From: CAYUZU01 sp964448675 | GTDB lineage: Bacteria > Planctomycetota > Phycisphaerae > UBA1845 > Fen-1342 | Length of the DNA: 64,000 nt | Reading direction: 5' to 3' | Assembly: GCA_964448675.1 (NCBI GenBank) | Contig: CAYUZU010000027.1 | Span: forward strand, 1 to 64,000 | Shown here: in pieces, positions 26,842-37,900 of the stretch | Layout: every line of letters starts with the position of its first letter | Position numbering within the stretch: the first letter of the stretch is position 1 | Notes under the pieces: generated by a model | Seen by the model: only the letters and a program-made list of their open reading frames with translations | Told to the model about the DNA's origin: nothing | The model's database searches: none | Program-made: the position numbers and the translations under genes

Positions 26842-27733
26842 TCGAACGCGCTGGCGTGGCCTGCATCCACTCTCACCCGCCGAATTCGAAGCGCAGCTCG
26901 ATTTCCTGGCGGCGCAGGGCGATATCGTGCCGGCCAGCAGCCTGGACGCCGCGCCCGCGGAACAGCGCGACCGCATCGTGCTGACCTTCGACGACGGCAC
27001 ACGAGACCATTACGACTTCGTCCTGCCAATCCTCAGACGACGCGGGCTCAGCGCACTCTTCGGCGTGATGTCCGGCCCGACGACCACAGGACTTGTGCCA
27101 AACGTCCACCTGATCCACTGGCTCAATTCCAAGGTGACCGATGATGTCTTGAGGCAACAACTGCGCGCGGCGTTTGGTGCGACCCGGCTCGGTGCGCTTA
27201 CGCAGGCGCGGCAGCTCTACCCGCGCGACACGCCCATTCGCGCACAGATCAAGTTCGCACTCAACTTCGCGTTGAGCTACGAGGAGGCAGGTGTCTTTCT
27301 CGCTCGGGCCGTAGAGCACGCCGGCGGCCGCGTCGATGCCCTGGCCCGCGACTGGTACCTCACCGAATGCCAGATACGCGAGATGCACGCAGCGGGCATG
27401 GAATTCGCCGTCCACGCCCACCGACACCGGCCCTTCGACGGCAACGCGCCGGGCTTCTATCAAGACGAACTGGCCCCTTGCGAACAGTGGCTGACCAACC
27501 TGCTCGGTGCGCCCCCGGTTCACTACATCGCCGCTTTCGGCGGGAGCAACGCTTGCGCCGCCAGGCTGGCGCCGTTGGGCGAGCTCCTGCAACAACGCGG
27601 CTATGCGTTCGGCTTTCTGACCGAACGCGGCACGGCACCGGCGCGCCCGCGATCGTTCTTCCTGAAGCGGCTCGATTGCGCCGACCTGCCGCCGCGCGAC
27701 GTACCGCAGGCGCTGGTGGCGCTGATGCCGTAG
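26789..27733 (+). CDS. Polysaccharide deacetylase (NodB/CE4-like)
   Basis: The protein has 314 aa from the ATG at 26789. Another in-frame ATG at 26768 is possible, and neither has a clear ribosome binding site, so coupling to the overlapping upstream gene is likely. It shows MYHYVRP near the N terminus and the NodB motif 1 LTFDDGTRDHYDF (catalytic Asp and metal Asp). HAHRHRP later in the chain probably takes the place of the usual metal-binding H-x3-H segment. No signal peptide is seen. It would remove acetyl groups from N-acetyl sugars in a glycan or precursor. It is the last gene of the FkbH-ACP-GNAT-deacetylase set. Confidence 0.85.
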   Translation: MQSPQTIIVMYHYVRPVDRTRWRGLHPLSPAEFEAQLDFLAAQGDIVPASSLDAAPAEQRDRIVLTFDDGTRDHYDFVLPILRRRGLSALFGVMSGPTTTGLVPNVHLIHWLNSKVTDDVLRQQLRAAFGATRLGALTQARQLYPRDTPIRAQIKFALNFALSYEEAGVFLARAVEHAGGRVDALARDWYLTECQIREMHAAGMEFAVHAHRHRPFDGNAPGFYQDELAPCEQWLTNLLGAPPVHYIAAFGGSNACAARLAPLGELLQQRGYAFGFLTERGTAPARPRSFFLKRLDCADLPPRDVPQALVALMP

Positions 27734-27754
27734 CGCGCGTCGGGGGCGAAAAGA

Positions 27755-27787
27755 AACGCGCCGGGCTGGGGGCCAGCCCGGCGCGTT
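27755..27787. terminator. Perfect 15-bp hairpin, bidirectional terminator
   Basis: AACGCGCCGGGCTGG (27755-27769) and CCAGCCCGGCGCGTT (27773-27787) are perfect complements with a 3-nt spacer, flanked by GAAA on the left and TCGGGTTGT on the right. It lies between the stops of the convergent deacetylase (27733) and PEP-CTERM (27829) genes. Confidence 0.8.
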
Positions 27788-27828
27788 CGGGTTGTCAGGA
27801 TTGTGCGACGCGCCACGCGGCGCGTGAG

Positions 27829-29133
27829 CTAGCGGCGGCGGAACAGACCGACCGCGAGCAGCAGGAGCAGCGAGGTCGGCTCAGGCACCTGGATCACAAA
27901 GGCACCGTCGCGGCCATCCTCGAGCTTCGCCTCGAAGATGATCCACTCGCCGTTGTTGCTGAACTTGAAGCCATCCTCGCCGCTGGTGAGCGTGTCGATC
28001 AGGACACCGTCCACCATCGTCACGCCTTCCTGCACGATGAGCTGATCGTTCAGAAACAGGCCGGTGTCGATGTCGGTGTCGGGATCATCCCAGTCGCCGT
28101 ACCACAATACGTTGCCGTCGTCGTCGAGGTCGACCGGCCCCGAGAAGCTGCCGACGGTGGTGAATACGAAGCCGGCAATAGCGGGCAGCGTGTCGCCCTC
28201 GCGGATCAGCACTTCGTCGTTCTTGATGATCGCGTAGTCTTGCGAAGAATCGGCGTCGAGCCGGGCGCGGAAGGCGTAGTCGCCATTGTTGTTGAGGTCG
28301 AGCCCGTACGTAAGCGTCCTATAATTGACGCCGTCGACGGGCGACGGGCTGCCTTCGCGGGCGACCAGCGTATTGTCGACGAAGATGGCCTGGTCATCGG
28401 CCGAGTCCCCGTCGAGATCGACGATGTACATCGCCTGGCCGGCATCGTTGAAGGCCGTGTGCGCCGGGCCGGTCTCGAAGTCGGTCAGGAAGCGCCCCGG
28501 AAAGACCTCATCGCCTTCCTTGAGAACCACGGCCTCGGTGTAGGCCCCCATCGGGTTGTCAATGCGGACCAGCGCGCGGTCCACCGAGCCGGTAGCGCCG
28601 TAGTCCATCGAGGCCATCGTCAACAGGTTGTTCATGTTGTTGATCTTGACGTCGAAGAAGCCGATGTACGGCGTGTTCGCCGGGAAACCCGGTGCCGTCG
28701 AGATCGTGCTCTCCTGGATCACCAGCGTGCTGTTGAAGTAGATGCCGGAGTCGTCGCCGCTGCCGCTGGTGCCATCCAGGAAGAAATTCCAACCGCTGTT
28801 GCCGGCATTGTTGATGTTTACCGAATCGAACGAGTCGAGCGTCGCGCCCGGCGGCGAGGCAAGCGGCTGCCCCTCCTGGTACGCGAGCCCGAACGGGCCG
28901 AACTGCGCACCGGCCACGAGCGCATAGTCGATGTCACTGTTCGCGTTGTCCGTGTCGACCTCGACGTACCACTGGCCGAAGTCGTTGATGGCCAGGTTCG
29001 CGATCGACGTCACGAACCCGACACCGGCCACCTCGTCGTTGTCCAGCACGACCGCCTCAATGGGGTACACCGCCCACGCGGCGCCCGTCACCAGCAGCAG
29101 AATGCCAATGCTCAATGCCCTGCGATTCATCAT
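27829..29133 (-). CDS. Secreted PEP-CTERM-type protein of unknown function
   Basis: The protein has 434 aa from the ATG at 29133 (second ATG 29130), preceded by GAGGAGAGG. A signal peptide (about 1-22, ending AWA) is followed by about 390 residues of beta-rich sequence with repeated units of the type NxxGDYAF / DxDGNVLWYGDW / NNGEWIIFEAKLEDG. These resemble the choice-of-anchor/DUF repeats common in planctomycete PEP-CTERM proteins. It ends in VPEPTSLLLLLAVGLFRRR: a PEP box, a hydrophobic helix and three Arg, which is the exosortase signal. It should be exported, cut and anchored at the surface or released with exopolysaccharide. No exosortase gene is in the window. Confidence 0.85.
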   Translation of the reverse strand: MMNRRALSIGILLLVTGAAWAVYPIEAVVLDNDEVAGVGFVTSIANLAINDFGQWYVEVDTDNANSDIDYALVAGAQFGPFGLAYQEGQPLASPPGATLDSFDSVNINNAGNSGWNFFLDGTSGSGDDSGIYFNSTLVIQESTISTAPGFPANTPYIGFFDVKINNMNNLLTMASMDYGATGSVDRALVRIDNPMGAYTEAVVLKEGDEVFPGRFLTDFETGPAHTAFNDAGQAMYIVDLDGDSADDQAIFVDNTLVAREGSPSPVDGVNYRTLTYGLDLNNNGDYAFRARLDADSSQDYAIIKNDEVLIREGDTLPAIAGFVFTTVGSFSGPVDLDDDGNVLWYGDWDDPDTDIDTGLFLNDQLIVQEGVTMVDGVLIDTLTSGEDGFKFSNNGEWIIFEAKLEDGRDGAFVIQVPEPTSLLLLLAVGLFRRR

Positions 29134-29378
29134 GCCTCTCCTCTTTGCCCTGTGGTGGGGACTGCTCTCCTCTCCAGCAAGCGCCACGCTGCTGGTGACA
29201 GCGCAGCACAACTGTCACGTCGCGGACACAACCCGCGCGCAACACGTCTCGCCCGAAAACACAAGCTGATGGGGACAGTTCTCCTCTGCTCTCCTGTCCA
29301 CCCTTGGCCACCATAATAGGGCGCCCATGGTACTGATTCAAGACTTTTCCGCGGATCGACTGGCGGTGGCGATCCCGA

Positions 29379-32300
29379 TCACTCCCCAGCCGCCCCGGTG
29401 TAGCTTCGCTGAAACTGCGCGAAATCACGCAGATTCAGGCTGCCGTTGGCGTCATCGTCGAACGTCTCCAGGCATGCGGTTGTCGGCGTCCCCAGGTGCC
29501 AGCACTCGAACAGGGCCTCGAAGTCATCCATATCCGCATCACCATCAAAGTCGTAATCGCCGAAAACGTCTGCAATTACGCGAATCGGCACCAGCCGGGT
29601 CGCCACCCGCTGCGACGCATCCGCCACGTGGAAGACGGGCTTGAACCGCCCCAACACCGTCGGCGTGCCCCAGACCGTGCCAGCGGGGTCCAGCATCATC
29701 CCCGGGGGCAACTGCGACTGGTCGAACTCGACCGAGATCGCGCCGGTCAGCGTGGCGTCTCCGTCGTATTGCGACAGCGTGTAGTTGACCTGGTCGCCGG
29801 CGGACACCCCGATGGTCGGCGTCAGGTTGGTGTTGCCGGGGCCATAATGACACCGGATGCGACCGTCATCGTAGAGCGTGGCGCTGAACGCACACGGATA
29901 CAGCCCGCCGTGCGTGACGGCGTCCCAGCGGATCGTGACCTCGCCCGGCACGCTTTCGTCAATGAAGATGTCGTTGCCCGGCTCATCCGTGCGCAGGTTG
30001 TCCCACAGGACCGCAATGCGCTTGTTGTACGACAGCAGCAGTTCGCTGTTATTGTACGTCGCGCCGACGTACGGGCCGAAGTTGATCCAGCCGTCGGTCG
30101 CGATCTTCACGTCTGTATGCAGCTCGCCGTAGAAGGGGAAGGCGAACGGCAGCGTGTAGTCGAACACGTCGTTGCCGCCCTGCCACTCCTGCGCGACGCC
30201 GACCGGCGCGAACTGCGACGTGCCCAGCGGCTCCTCCCCGTAGAGGTCCAGCAGCGACCACGTCAACGGCTCGTCGCCGCCGAGCGCCGTCAGCGCATAC
30301 GGCTCGTACGGCTCGTCGACCAGGGCGTGCGGCAGGCTCGAGGTCGCAATGACCGGGTCGGCCGTGCCCTGGATCAGGCGGATGTTGTCCAGGGCGATGC
30401 CGTCACTGTCGACCGGGTTGTTGTCGTACTGCTGGAAGCGGATACGGAACGTGTTCGTATAGCCCAGACCGAGATCGGCCACGACCTGGTCGAGGTCGAT
30501 CAGCACGGTCTGGTAGGTCTCGGCCCGCGCGCCGCTCGGGTCGAACAGGTCGGCGATACGATGCCAGTGGATGCCGTCGGCGCTCACTGCCACACCGTCG
30601 CCCTGCGTCGAATCCGTCCAGGTGTCCGGCAGCGGGTGCGCCTCGTCGCTGAAGTCCTTCCAGTCGTACGCCAGCCGCACGAACGAGTGCCCGGCCAGGT
30701 CCACGACCAGGGTCAGCTCGCACAAGCTGTACAGCCCTTCGTACGAAGAGTCCATCACGAGGTGGTAGTCGCCGTCCGGCCCGTAGAGGTCGGTCACGGC
30801 GATGCGACCGGTGCTGGTGGTTCGCTCGAACCAGTAGATGTCCAGCGGCGCGCCCGCCTCGAAGTCCTCGGTGAAGGGGAACGGCGCCGGGCCGAGCACT
30901 TCGATCGCGACCGTCGCGACGTTCGACGGCAAGAGGCCGTCGTCGACCTGGTAGGTGAAGGCGTCCGCGCCGGCGTAGCCCCCGAACGGATCGTACGTCA
31001 GCATCGGCGCCGGCCCCGTGAGCACCCGTGGCACCGTGACGATCGGTTCGCCGTTCGGATCGCGCAGCGTGCCGTTCTCCGGCAGGCTGAGAATCGTGTA
31101 CGTGAGCGGATCCTCATCGGTATCGACCCCCACGAGCTCGATCACTGCCGACGTATCCTTCGCCGTGGAGACATTGAGCGCGCGGGCGTAGGGTGGCTGG
31201 TTCGTAGGCGGCGTGCCGATCGCGAGCACCTGCACGTCGTCGATGTTCCAGCCGCCGTAGACTTCCGCGGCGTCGGTTGGCCCCATGGTCCAGCGGAATT
31301 GCACGAACGGCTGGTTGTCGGCGACGGCGGCGACGTTGTAGCTCTGCGTGCTCCACGCGGTTTCTTCGAGCGTGCCGCCGCTGTGGTTCCACACCGTGTA
31401 CCAGGTGGTGCCGTCGTTGGTGACCTCGATCGACGCGCCGTCGTAGTTCGCCGACTCCACACCAAGCCAGCGCGCGAAACTCAGCGTCACCCGCGACAGG
31501 CCGGTGCAGTTCAGCGGCAGCGTCGTCAGGCGCCGCGGCGGCAGGTCATTCTCGTACGCGCCGGCCAGGTTGTAGCCGAACACGTACAGCCCGCTGGCTG
31601 CCGACGCCGGGTCACCGTCCTGCCCCTGCGGAATGCCGAAGCCCCACAGGCCTTCGCGCGCCCAGCCGGGGTCGGTGTTCAGCGGGAAGTCGTAGGCCAC
31701 CACCGGCGTGCCGACCGAGAGGGTCACCTCGGCGTCATTCGAGACCAGCGCGCCGTCGCTGACGTGGTAGACGAAGCTGTCCGGGCCCTGGTAACCAGCA
31801 TCCGGTGTATACCGCACCAACAGGCCATGATCGACGAGTGTGTACGGCACACTGGTGATGTCTGCGCCAAACGGGTCGGTCAGTGTGCCATGGGCGGGCA
31901 GGGTCGTGATAACGTAGTCCAGCGTTTCGGCCGGGTTCGGATCGCGTCCACTGAGCTGGATCAGGACGTCCGTGTCTTCCGACGTCTCGACATAGAGCGG
32001 GTCGGCCACCGGTGGCAGGGCAACGTTGCCCGCGACGACCACGCGGATCTCGTCGAGGAACCAGCCGTCGCGCTGGAACACGCCGTCGCTGACGAGGCGA
32101 AAGCGAATATGGAAAGTCTCGCCCGCCAGCGCGGACAGGTCATAGACCCGCCGTGTCCAATCGTAGTCGCCGCCGGTGTCGCCATCGATCGTAGCGATGA
32201 CGTCGCCGGCGGGGTCGACGGCCTCGACGATGCACTGGTCGTAGTACGTTTCGAGCAGGCACCAGTCCCAGTACTCGAGGAACACCGGGGCGGCGACGCC

Positions 32301-34577
32301 GGTGAGGTTGAGCAGCGGCGTCTGGAGCCAGGCGTCGGCGTGGGCGTTGTACGGCGCGAGCAGGTCGGTCCCCCAGCAGTTGTCGCCGTTGATCGCACGC
32401 AGGCCGTTGAGTCCGGCGAGCGGGCCGCTGCCGACGACAACCTGGCCGAAGATCGAATTCGCCGAGGTCGGCGTGCCGCGCTGCCACTCATTGCCGGCGC
32501 CGCCGTGCGTCCAGCCGGGGGGGGGCTGCTCGCTGTTGTCGGCGAACAGCACCAGCGGCTCGAGGATCACGTGGGCCTTGGCCCCGAAGCCCCAGCGGCT
32601 GTCGGCGCTGCGCGGGTAAACGGCGTAGAAGAACGCGCCGCTCGTCGCGCCCGGGTCGGTGTAGGTGCCGAGCGCGCCGATGTGGATCACCTCGACGCCC
32701 GGGGCGACCACGTCGGAGACGGCGTACGTTTCGCCATCCGTCGGCATCCACGCGAACGGCGCCGACGATCGCACGACCAGCGTGTCGGCGTAGTCTTCGG
32801 TCGGCGTGTCCCACGACAACACCACGCTTTCGCCGGCCCAGGTCGCGCTCAGACCATCGATCCGGTCGGGCCAGCGCACCCCCGCACGGGCGGCGGCGAC
32901 GGCGGCGCCGGCAGCGGCGCGACCGTAGCCGAAACGGTGGCTATGGCCGGTGATACCATCGAAGCGGCCGTAGGGCTCGTCGAGCCGCACCGCAGTATGC
33001 TGCGCGATCGCGCGGGCCTGGGCGGCGGTCATGGTCGGATCCTGCGAGAGGATCAGGGCCATGATACCTGCGGCCAGGGGCGTGGCCGAGCTCGTTCCAC
33101 CGAACTGATTGGTGTAGTCGAGGTCGGGCAGGCCGTTGTAGCCGCTCTCTCCCGTGTTGTCGGTCGTGGTGATATCGAGCCATGAGAACCGCACGCCGTC
33201 ATCGCCACGGTCGTTGGTGGGCGTCGTCAGCGCGACCTCCGGGCCGACGTCGCTGAACTCGGTGTGCCGCGCGTGGCTGTTGGTGCCGCCGATGGCCATG
33301 ACCGTCGGCAACTGTGCCAGGGCGGTGACGCCGTTGACGGTGTGGTCGTTGTTGGCCGACGCGAAGAGGATCAGCGCGCCGAGACCGTTGCGGCCATTGG
33401 TCGCCACGTCGTTGATCGCCGTGGCCAAATCGCTGGGCAGCAGCGTCCCGTCGGCGAAGCCCCAGCTGTTGCTCATGACTGAAGCACCATCGCTGTGGTC
33501 GCCGTCGTCATTGGGATCCATGCAGAAGTAGAACGACTCCGCGGTCTGGGCGATCGTGCCGCCGAAGAACCGCACGCCGATGAGCTCGCAATTCGGCGCC
33601 GCGCCGCGCACACCAATGGTGTTCCCCGCGGCCACCGCCACGCCGGCGCAGCTCGTGCCGTGGCGCCCGCTGCCGTCGGGACTCGGGTCGTCGTCGGGCG
33701 GGTCCTCATCGTAATCCCGCCCGGTTGCCCAGTTCGGGTACAGGTCAGGGTGCAGCTTTTCGACACTGTCGTCGAGGATCGCTACGCGCACGGAGGGACG
33801 TCCCTGCGCGTAGGGCCCGTTGTCGGTATCCCAGGCGCTTTCGACGTTGACGTCGCTGTTGGCGTCCGCCCCTTTCAACGTGTCGCCGTCGAGGTGCCAC
33901 TGGTGCGAGAGGTAGAACGGGTCCTGGATCACCGGCGGCGCGAGCGCGATCTTGGGTGCGAAGAAGTCGGGCTCGGCGTAGCGGGTCAACGCGTGCTCGT
34001 GCAGCGTGTTGGCGATCGCGACCGGACTGACCCGCTGCGGATCCCGCACGCTGAAGATGTAACGCCCCTTGCCGCGGGCCTGTCGCCGTGCCTCACAACC
34101 CAGTTCGTCGGCGAGTTGCACGATCGTCGCCGGGGCAACGTCGTCTCCGAACGCGACAATCACGCGATCGGTCTGGTAGTACGGCACATCACAGCCGACG
34201 CGGTACAGCACCGGCAGCGCCCACCGCACACCGGCCGTGCCGCTCAACTGTGCGCGGTCGGCCCCCCGCACGACGAAGAGCCCGCGCCGTTCCATGCGCG
34301 TTTCGAGATCGCTGGCCGCCGGATGCAGGTCTTCCGGCGCGACACGCGCGGGCAGGAATCCGGGGCGCTCGCCCGGCGTCCGTATGCGGCCGGGGTCCAC
34401 GGCGACCAGGAAGGCATCCCCGGCGGCGACGATCGGACGCGGGCCGGTGGCGTCATAGAAGTACGCCGGCGTCGTGGCGGGCGTGTCCGCGGCCTGGACG
34501 CCGAGTGTGCACAGGACCAAGACGAGTCCGGCTCCCACGGTGCGCAATGCAATACTGAAACAATTCGAGCCGTCCAT
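29379..34577 (-). CDS. Giant secreted subtilisin-like (S8) protease with dockerin-like tail
   Basis: The protein has 1732 aa from the ATG at 34577, with AGGGAG upstream. A signal peptide (1-30, ending VQAA) is followed by a propeptide-like region and the S8 domain (about 240-560). The catalytic Asp is in VAILDDSVEKLHPDL (about 267), His in DGSGRHGTSCAG (about 306) and Ser in FGGTSSATPLAAG (about 496). Next come a MAM/jelly-roll-like region (about 670-840), two tandem cadherin/Ig-like modules (about 856-960 and 1129-1235), further beta-sandwich domains, and a C-terminal pair of EF-hand loops, DYDFDGDADMDDF and DDDANGSLNLRDF (about 1672-1720), like a dockerin. It is an extracellular endopeptidase, probably tethered by its tail to a partner. 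Confidence 0.9.
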   Translation of the reverse strand: MDGSNCFSIALRTVGAGLVLVLCTLGVQAADTPATTPAYFYDATGPRPIVAAGDAFLVAVDPGRIRTPGERPGFLPARVAPEDLHPAASDLETRMERRGLFVVRGADRAQLSGTAGVRWALPVLYRVGCDVPYYQTDRVIVAFGDDVAPATIVQLADELGCEARRQARGKGRYIFSVRDPQRVSPVAIANTLHEHALTRYAEPDFFAPKIALAPPVIQDPFYLSHQWHLDGDTLKGADANSDVNVESAWDTDNGPYAQGRPSVRVAILDDSVEKLHPDLYPNWATGRDYDEDPPDDDPSPDGSGRHGTSCAGVAVAAGNTIGVRGAAPNCELIGVRFFGGTIAQTAESFYFCMDPNDDGDHSDGASVMSNSWGFADGTLLPSDLATAINDVATNGRNGLGALILFASANNDHTVNGVTALAQLPTVMAIGGTNSHARHTEFSDVGPEVALTTPTNDRGDDGVRFSWLDITTTDNTGESGYNGLPDLDYTNQFGGTSSATPLAAGIMALILSQDPTMTAAQARAIAQHTAVRLDEPYGRFDGITGHSHRFGYGRAAAGAAVAAARAGVRWPDRIDGLSATWAGESVVLSWDTPTEDYADTLVVRSSAPFAWMPTDGETYAVSDVVAPGVEVIHIGALGTYTDPGATSGAFFYAVYPRSADSRWGFGAKAHVILEPLVLFADNSEQPPPGWTHGGAGNEWQRGTPTSANSIFGQVVVGSGPLAGLNGLRAINGDNCWGTDLLAPYNAHADAWLQTPLLNLTGVAAPVFLEYWDWCLLETYYDQCIVEAVDPAGDVIATIDGDTGGDYDWTRRVYDLSALAGETFHIRFRLVSDGVFQRDGWFLDEIRVVVAGNVALPPVADPLYVETSEDTDVLIQLSGRDPNPAETLDYVITTLPAHGTLTDPFGADITSVPYTLVDHGLLVRYTPDAGYQGPDSFVYHVSDGALVSNDAEVTLSVGTPVVAYDFPLNTDPGWAREGLWGFGIPQGQDGDPASAASGLYVFGYNLAGAYENDLPPRRLTTLPLNCTGLSRVTLSFARWLGVESANYDGASIEVTNDGTTWYTVWNHSGGTLEETAWSTQSYNVAAVADNQPFVQFRWTMGPTDAAEVYGGWNIDDVQVLAIGTPPTNQPPYARALNVSTAKDTSAVIELVGVDTDEDPLTYTILSLPENGTLRDPNGEPIVTVPRVLTGPAPMLTYDPFGGYAGADAFTYQVDDGLLPSNVATVAIEVLGPAPFPFTEDFEAGAPLDIYWFERTTSTGRIAVTDLYGPDGDYHLVMDSSYEGLYSLCELTLVVDLAGHSFVRLAYDWKDFSDEAHPLPDTWTDSTQGDGVAVSADGIHWHRIADLFDPSGARAETYQTVLIDLDQVVADLGLGYTNTFRIRFQQYDNNPVDSDGIALDNIRLIQGTADPVIATSSLPHALVDEPYEPYALTALGGDEPLTWSLLDLYGEEPLGTSQFAPVGVAQEWQGGNDVFDYTLPFAFPFYGELHTDVKIATDGWINFGPYVGATYNNSELLLSYNKRIAVLWDNLRTDEPGNDIFIDESVPGEVTIRWDAVTHGGLYPCAFSATLYDDGRIRCHYGPGNTNLTPTIGVSAGDQVNYTLSQYDGDATLTGAISVEFDQSQLPPGMMLDPAGTVWGTPTVLGRFKPVFHVADASQRVATRLVPIRVIADVFGDYDFDGDADMDDFEALFECWHLGTPTTACLETFDDDANGSLNLRDFAQFQRSYTGAAGE

Positions 34578-34981
34578 GGTGATCTCCCTGGGTAGGCAGC
34601 AGCGCTTGTCGGTGATGCGGGATTGCTCCTGTCCCGGCGTACGGCTGTCGAGAGCCGACCCGGGCGGGTTCCTGGCGGCCGCAACGCGGTTCGCGGCCGG
34701 CACGGGCTGCTTCTTTCCTGCTAACCCCGTGAGTCTACCCGGTCGGCGCAACGCGAATCAAGCAATTTTCGTTGACCCCGGCGCGACGCTTCGGCTAATC
34801 TGAGGTGTTCGCAAGGACCTCACGAGAGGTGGACACAGAGGCAGACCCCAATAAACGGGACTGGCGGGCCGTCACGCTGCCCGGGCGTGGCCCGTGTGCT
34901 GCGACGCGGCTGAACCGTTCTTGACTCCCGCCAGGAATCCACGCGCATCGCTCAGAAACTGAGCGAGAGGAGCCAATTCCC
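34578..34981. promoter_or_regulatory. 404-bp divergent gap with a promoter for the P-domain protein
   Basis: No gene is seen. On the plus strand TTGACC (34772-34777), an 18-nt spacer and TAATCT (34796-34801) form a good promoter, leaving a leader of about 175 nt before the gene at 34982. An AGGAG site at 34968-34972 sits 9 nt before that ATG. The promoter for the protease on the other strand is not clear. Confidence 0.45.
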
Positions 34982-37900
34982 ATGTCTTCAAGAGCCTGCT
35001 CGACATTCTACTGCAATCTGCGCTGCGCCAGCGTGCTGAGCGCCGCGCTGCTGGCGGCGTCGGCGAACGCCGCCGTGCCCGCACCCGCCAACGATACACC
35101 CGCCAGCGCCGAGCCGATCGGGCCTCTGCCGGCGGTGCACTACGGCACCAATGTCAATGGTACCGACGCCAACGGCACCACAACCCTCACCGGGCTCACG
35201 AGTGTTCCCGGTCCGGATGTCTTCTATACTTTCACCCCCGATACCACCGGCGACTATTGGATCATGATGATTCCGTGGCAAGAGGTGCCGGTGTATGCCA
35301 GTTCAGGCGCCACGGTGCCCGTACCGAACCTGTGCGTCTACATCCGTGATGTGGTGGCCGACACCTACGTCGCCGGCAGCGATGCCAATTTCCGCGGCCA
35401 GCCCGACACGGTGGTCGCTGCGCTGACTGCGGGCCGCACGTACGAGATTGCGATCGACAGCCGTGAAACCGCGCCGCGGGCGCAGGAATTCGAGTTCACG
35501 CTGCTTGTGGCCGGTGCCCCTGTCGCTTCGGCCGAAGACTGTTTCTCGGGTGCGGCGATTTCCGCGTCGTTGCCGACGGTGGTGGTGGGAACGCTGAGCG
35601 GCGCGGTGGACGACATCACGTTCGTAGAGGGTGGCGGCCGCTGCGATCTGGCTTATAGCGTTGCTGTGGCGGGGGCTGATCACGTCTACACGTTCACCAC
35701 CGGCCCTGACCCGGGCGATGCCGGCGACTACGTTTTCGATCTCGTCCCGGCGGGCGCGACGTGGGACGGCTACCTCTACGTGACCGATTCGTGTCCGCCG
35801 TTCTTCCCGCTGGGCTGTTTGGGGGCGGCGAACCATGCCTTTGGCGGCGCGCGGCAGGCCGAGACGTTGGTTGTCACGCTGGATTACGACACGACCTACT
35901 ACGTGGTGATCGACGCCGCGTCCTTCTTCCTCTCGGACGCGAAGTACGCTTTGGTCGTCGACCGGGCCCCGGGCTACGACGTCAGCGAGAGCGAATTCAA
36001 CGACATCGCGGCCGAGGCCGCGCCGCTGCTGCCCGGGCCCAACGGCGGGCAGCTCGTCGGGCCCGATGATGTGGACTGGTGGGCGCTGCCCGCACTGGAT
36101 GGCGAGAAGCTCTATGTGTTCGTCGACCAGGGGAATGCCGGCCTCAGCACCATCGACAGCGAACTGGGGCTTTACGCCCCGGATGGCATGTCGCTGATCG
36201 AGTTCGACGACAACGATGGCGAAGGATCCGAGTCGCCCTGGGCGAACTTCACCTGGCGCACGTCGTCATTCTCCCCGACCGTGGCCGGCGTGCCGGCGTT
36301 TGCCGATGGCGACCATCTCCTGCGTATCGCGCCCGCCGCCGTGGGGACCGTGTCGCGCTACCGGGTTCACTACGGGCGCCAGCCGGCAGGCCGCACGCCT
36401 GCGCCCGAGTGCGAACCGAATAACGAAGCCGACCTGGCCGACCTCTCCGCCAAGGACTACTTCGCCGGCACGATCTCGGTCGCGGGCGACGTCGATACGT
36501 TTCTGTTCGATGCCGACGCCGGCGACCGCGTGTACATCGCGCTCGACGGTGACCCGGAGCGGGACAGTGGCGGCGATGACGCCGACGATCCCTTCGCGCT
36601 CGACGCGGCGCTTGTCGTGCTCGATCCGGAGGGCGACGTGCTTATCGCGCGGCATGACGATCACAGCGGCGTGGAAGCCGAGCAGATCCCGGACTTCCCC
36701 GCCGAGGCGCTCTACTTCGCCGCCCCCCTCGCGGGCACCTACGCCGTGCAGGTCAGCGGCAGCGATGAAGACGACTACGGCGGCGATCGCACCTACGAGC
36801 TCGCGATCTTCCGCAACGACGCAGCCCCGGACCTCGGCGAAGACACCGATCCCGAGATCGACAGCTTCACCCCGAACTTCCAGACCGACAGCGTCCTGGT
36901 CGAGGCATCCGACGACGCCCCCGGCGACAGCGGGCTGTGCGCCGCCATGCTCGCCCCGGGCTCGGTCAACCTCGCGATCACCGATCTGCTGCTCGATCCC
37001 GGCGATCCGACCACGGCGTTCCATGTCGGGCTGGTCAACCCCGCCGCCAGCGGCAGCGGCAAGCTCATCATCACGGATTGCGCCGGCAACACGGTTTGCG
37101 CCGCCGTCCAGATCGATGCCAGCGCGCCCATCTGCAGCGGCAATGCCGTAACGCCCGGCGGACGCAGCTTCCACTACGAAGGGGACCCGATCCACGTGCC
37201 TGACAACCAGCCCGGCGGGCCCGGCATCCACGGCGATATTCCGGTCGCCCTGGCCGGCACGGTGCAGGATGTCAACGTCACGCTGACGATCGAGTCGTCG
37301 CGCGTGCCCGACATCGCCGCCTATCTCCTCAGCCCGGCCGGAACGACGGTGGAGTTGATCTACCAGGCCGGCAGCGTGAGTGACTACGACATCACCGACG
37401 CCACGTTCGACGACGACGCCGACGAACCGCTCAGCTTTTTCGGCGACGAGCCCTACACCGGCCGCTGGCTGCCGTCCGACCCGTTCGGCCTGGCGCAGCT
37501 CAATGGCGAATCGGTCGCCGGCACCTGGCGTCTGAACGTGATCGACACGTCGAGTTCGTCGTCCGGCGGTAGTCGGCTGGTCGACTGGTCGCTCGAAATC
37601 GACGCAGGCTTCGACAATCCCGAGACGTTCGTCGGCAGCGCCAGCGACACCGGTGGCCTCGCCACGCTCGAGCTGGTTGATGCCGACAACGTGCAGCTGA
37701 ACGTGCCCGATACGTTCACGCCCGGGGACCTGACCGTCGCCTACACGGTCACGCTCGTGAACCCCGCCGAGAACGGATCGGGCCGCGTGGTGGTAACCGA
37801 CGTTTCGGACAACACGTGCGAATCGCTCGTATCGCTGCAGGGGCTGCCCGACGCCACCGCCCCGGCCGTGGCGTACGAAACCACGCGTGACCTGGTCTTC

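Noticed and set aside
29496..33185. Plus-strand open frame of about 1230 codons antisense to the S8 protease
   Set aside because: No recognisable domain and strongly biased His/Arg/Val/Gln composition; the minus-strand protease has an intact catalytic triad.
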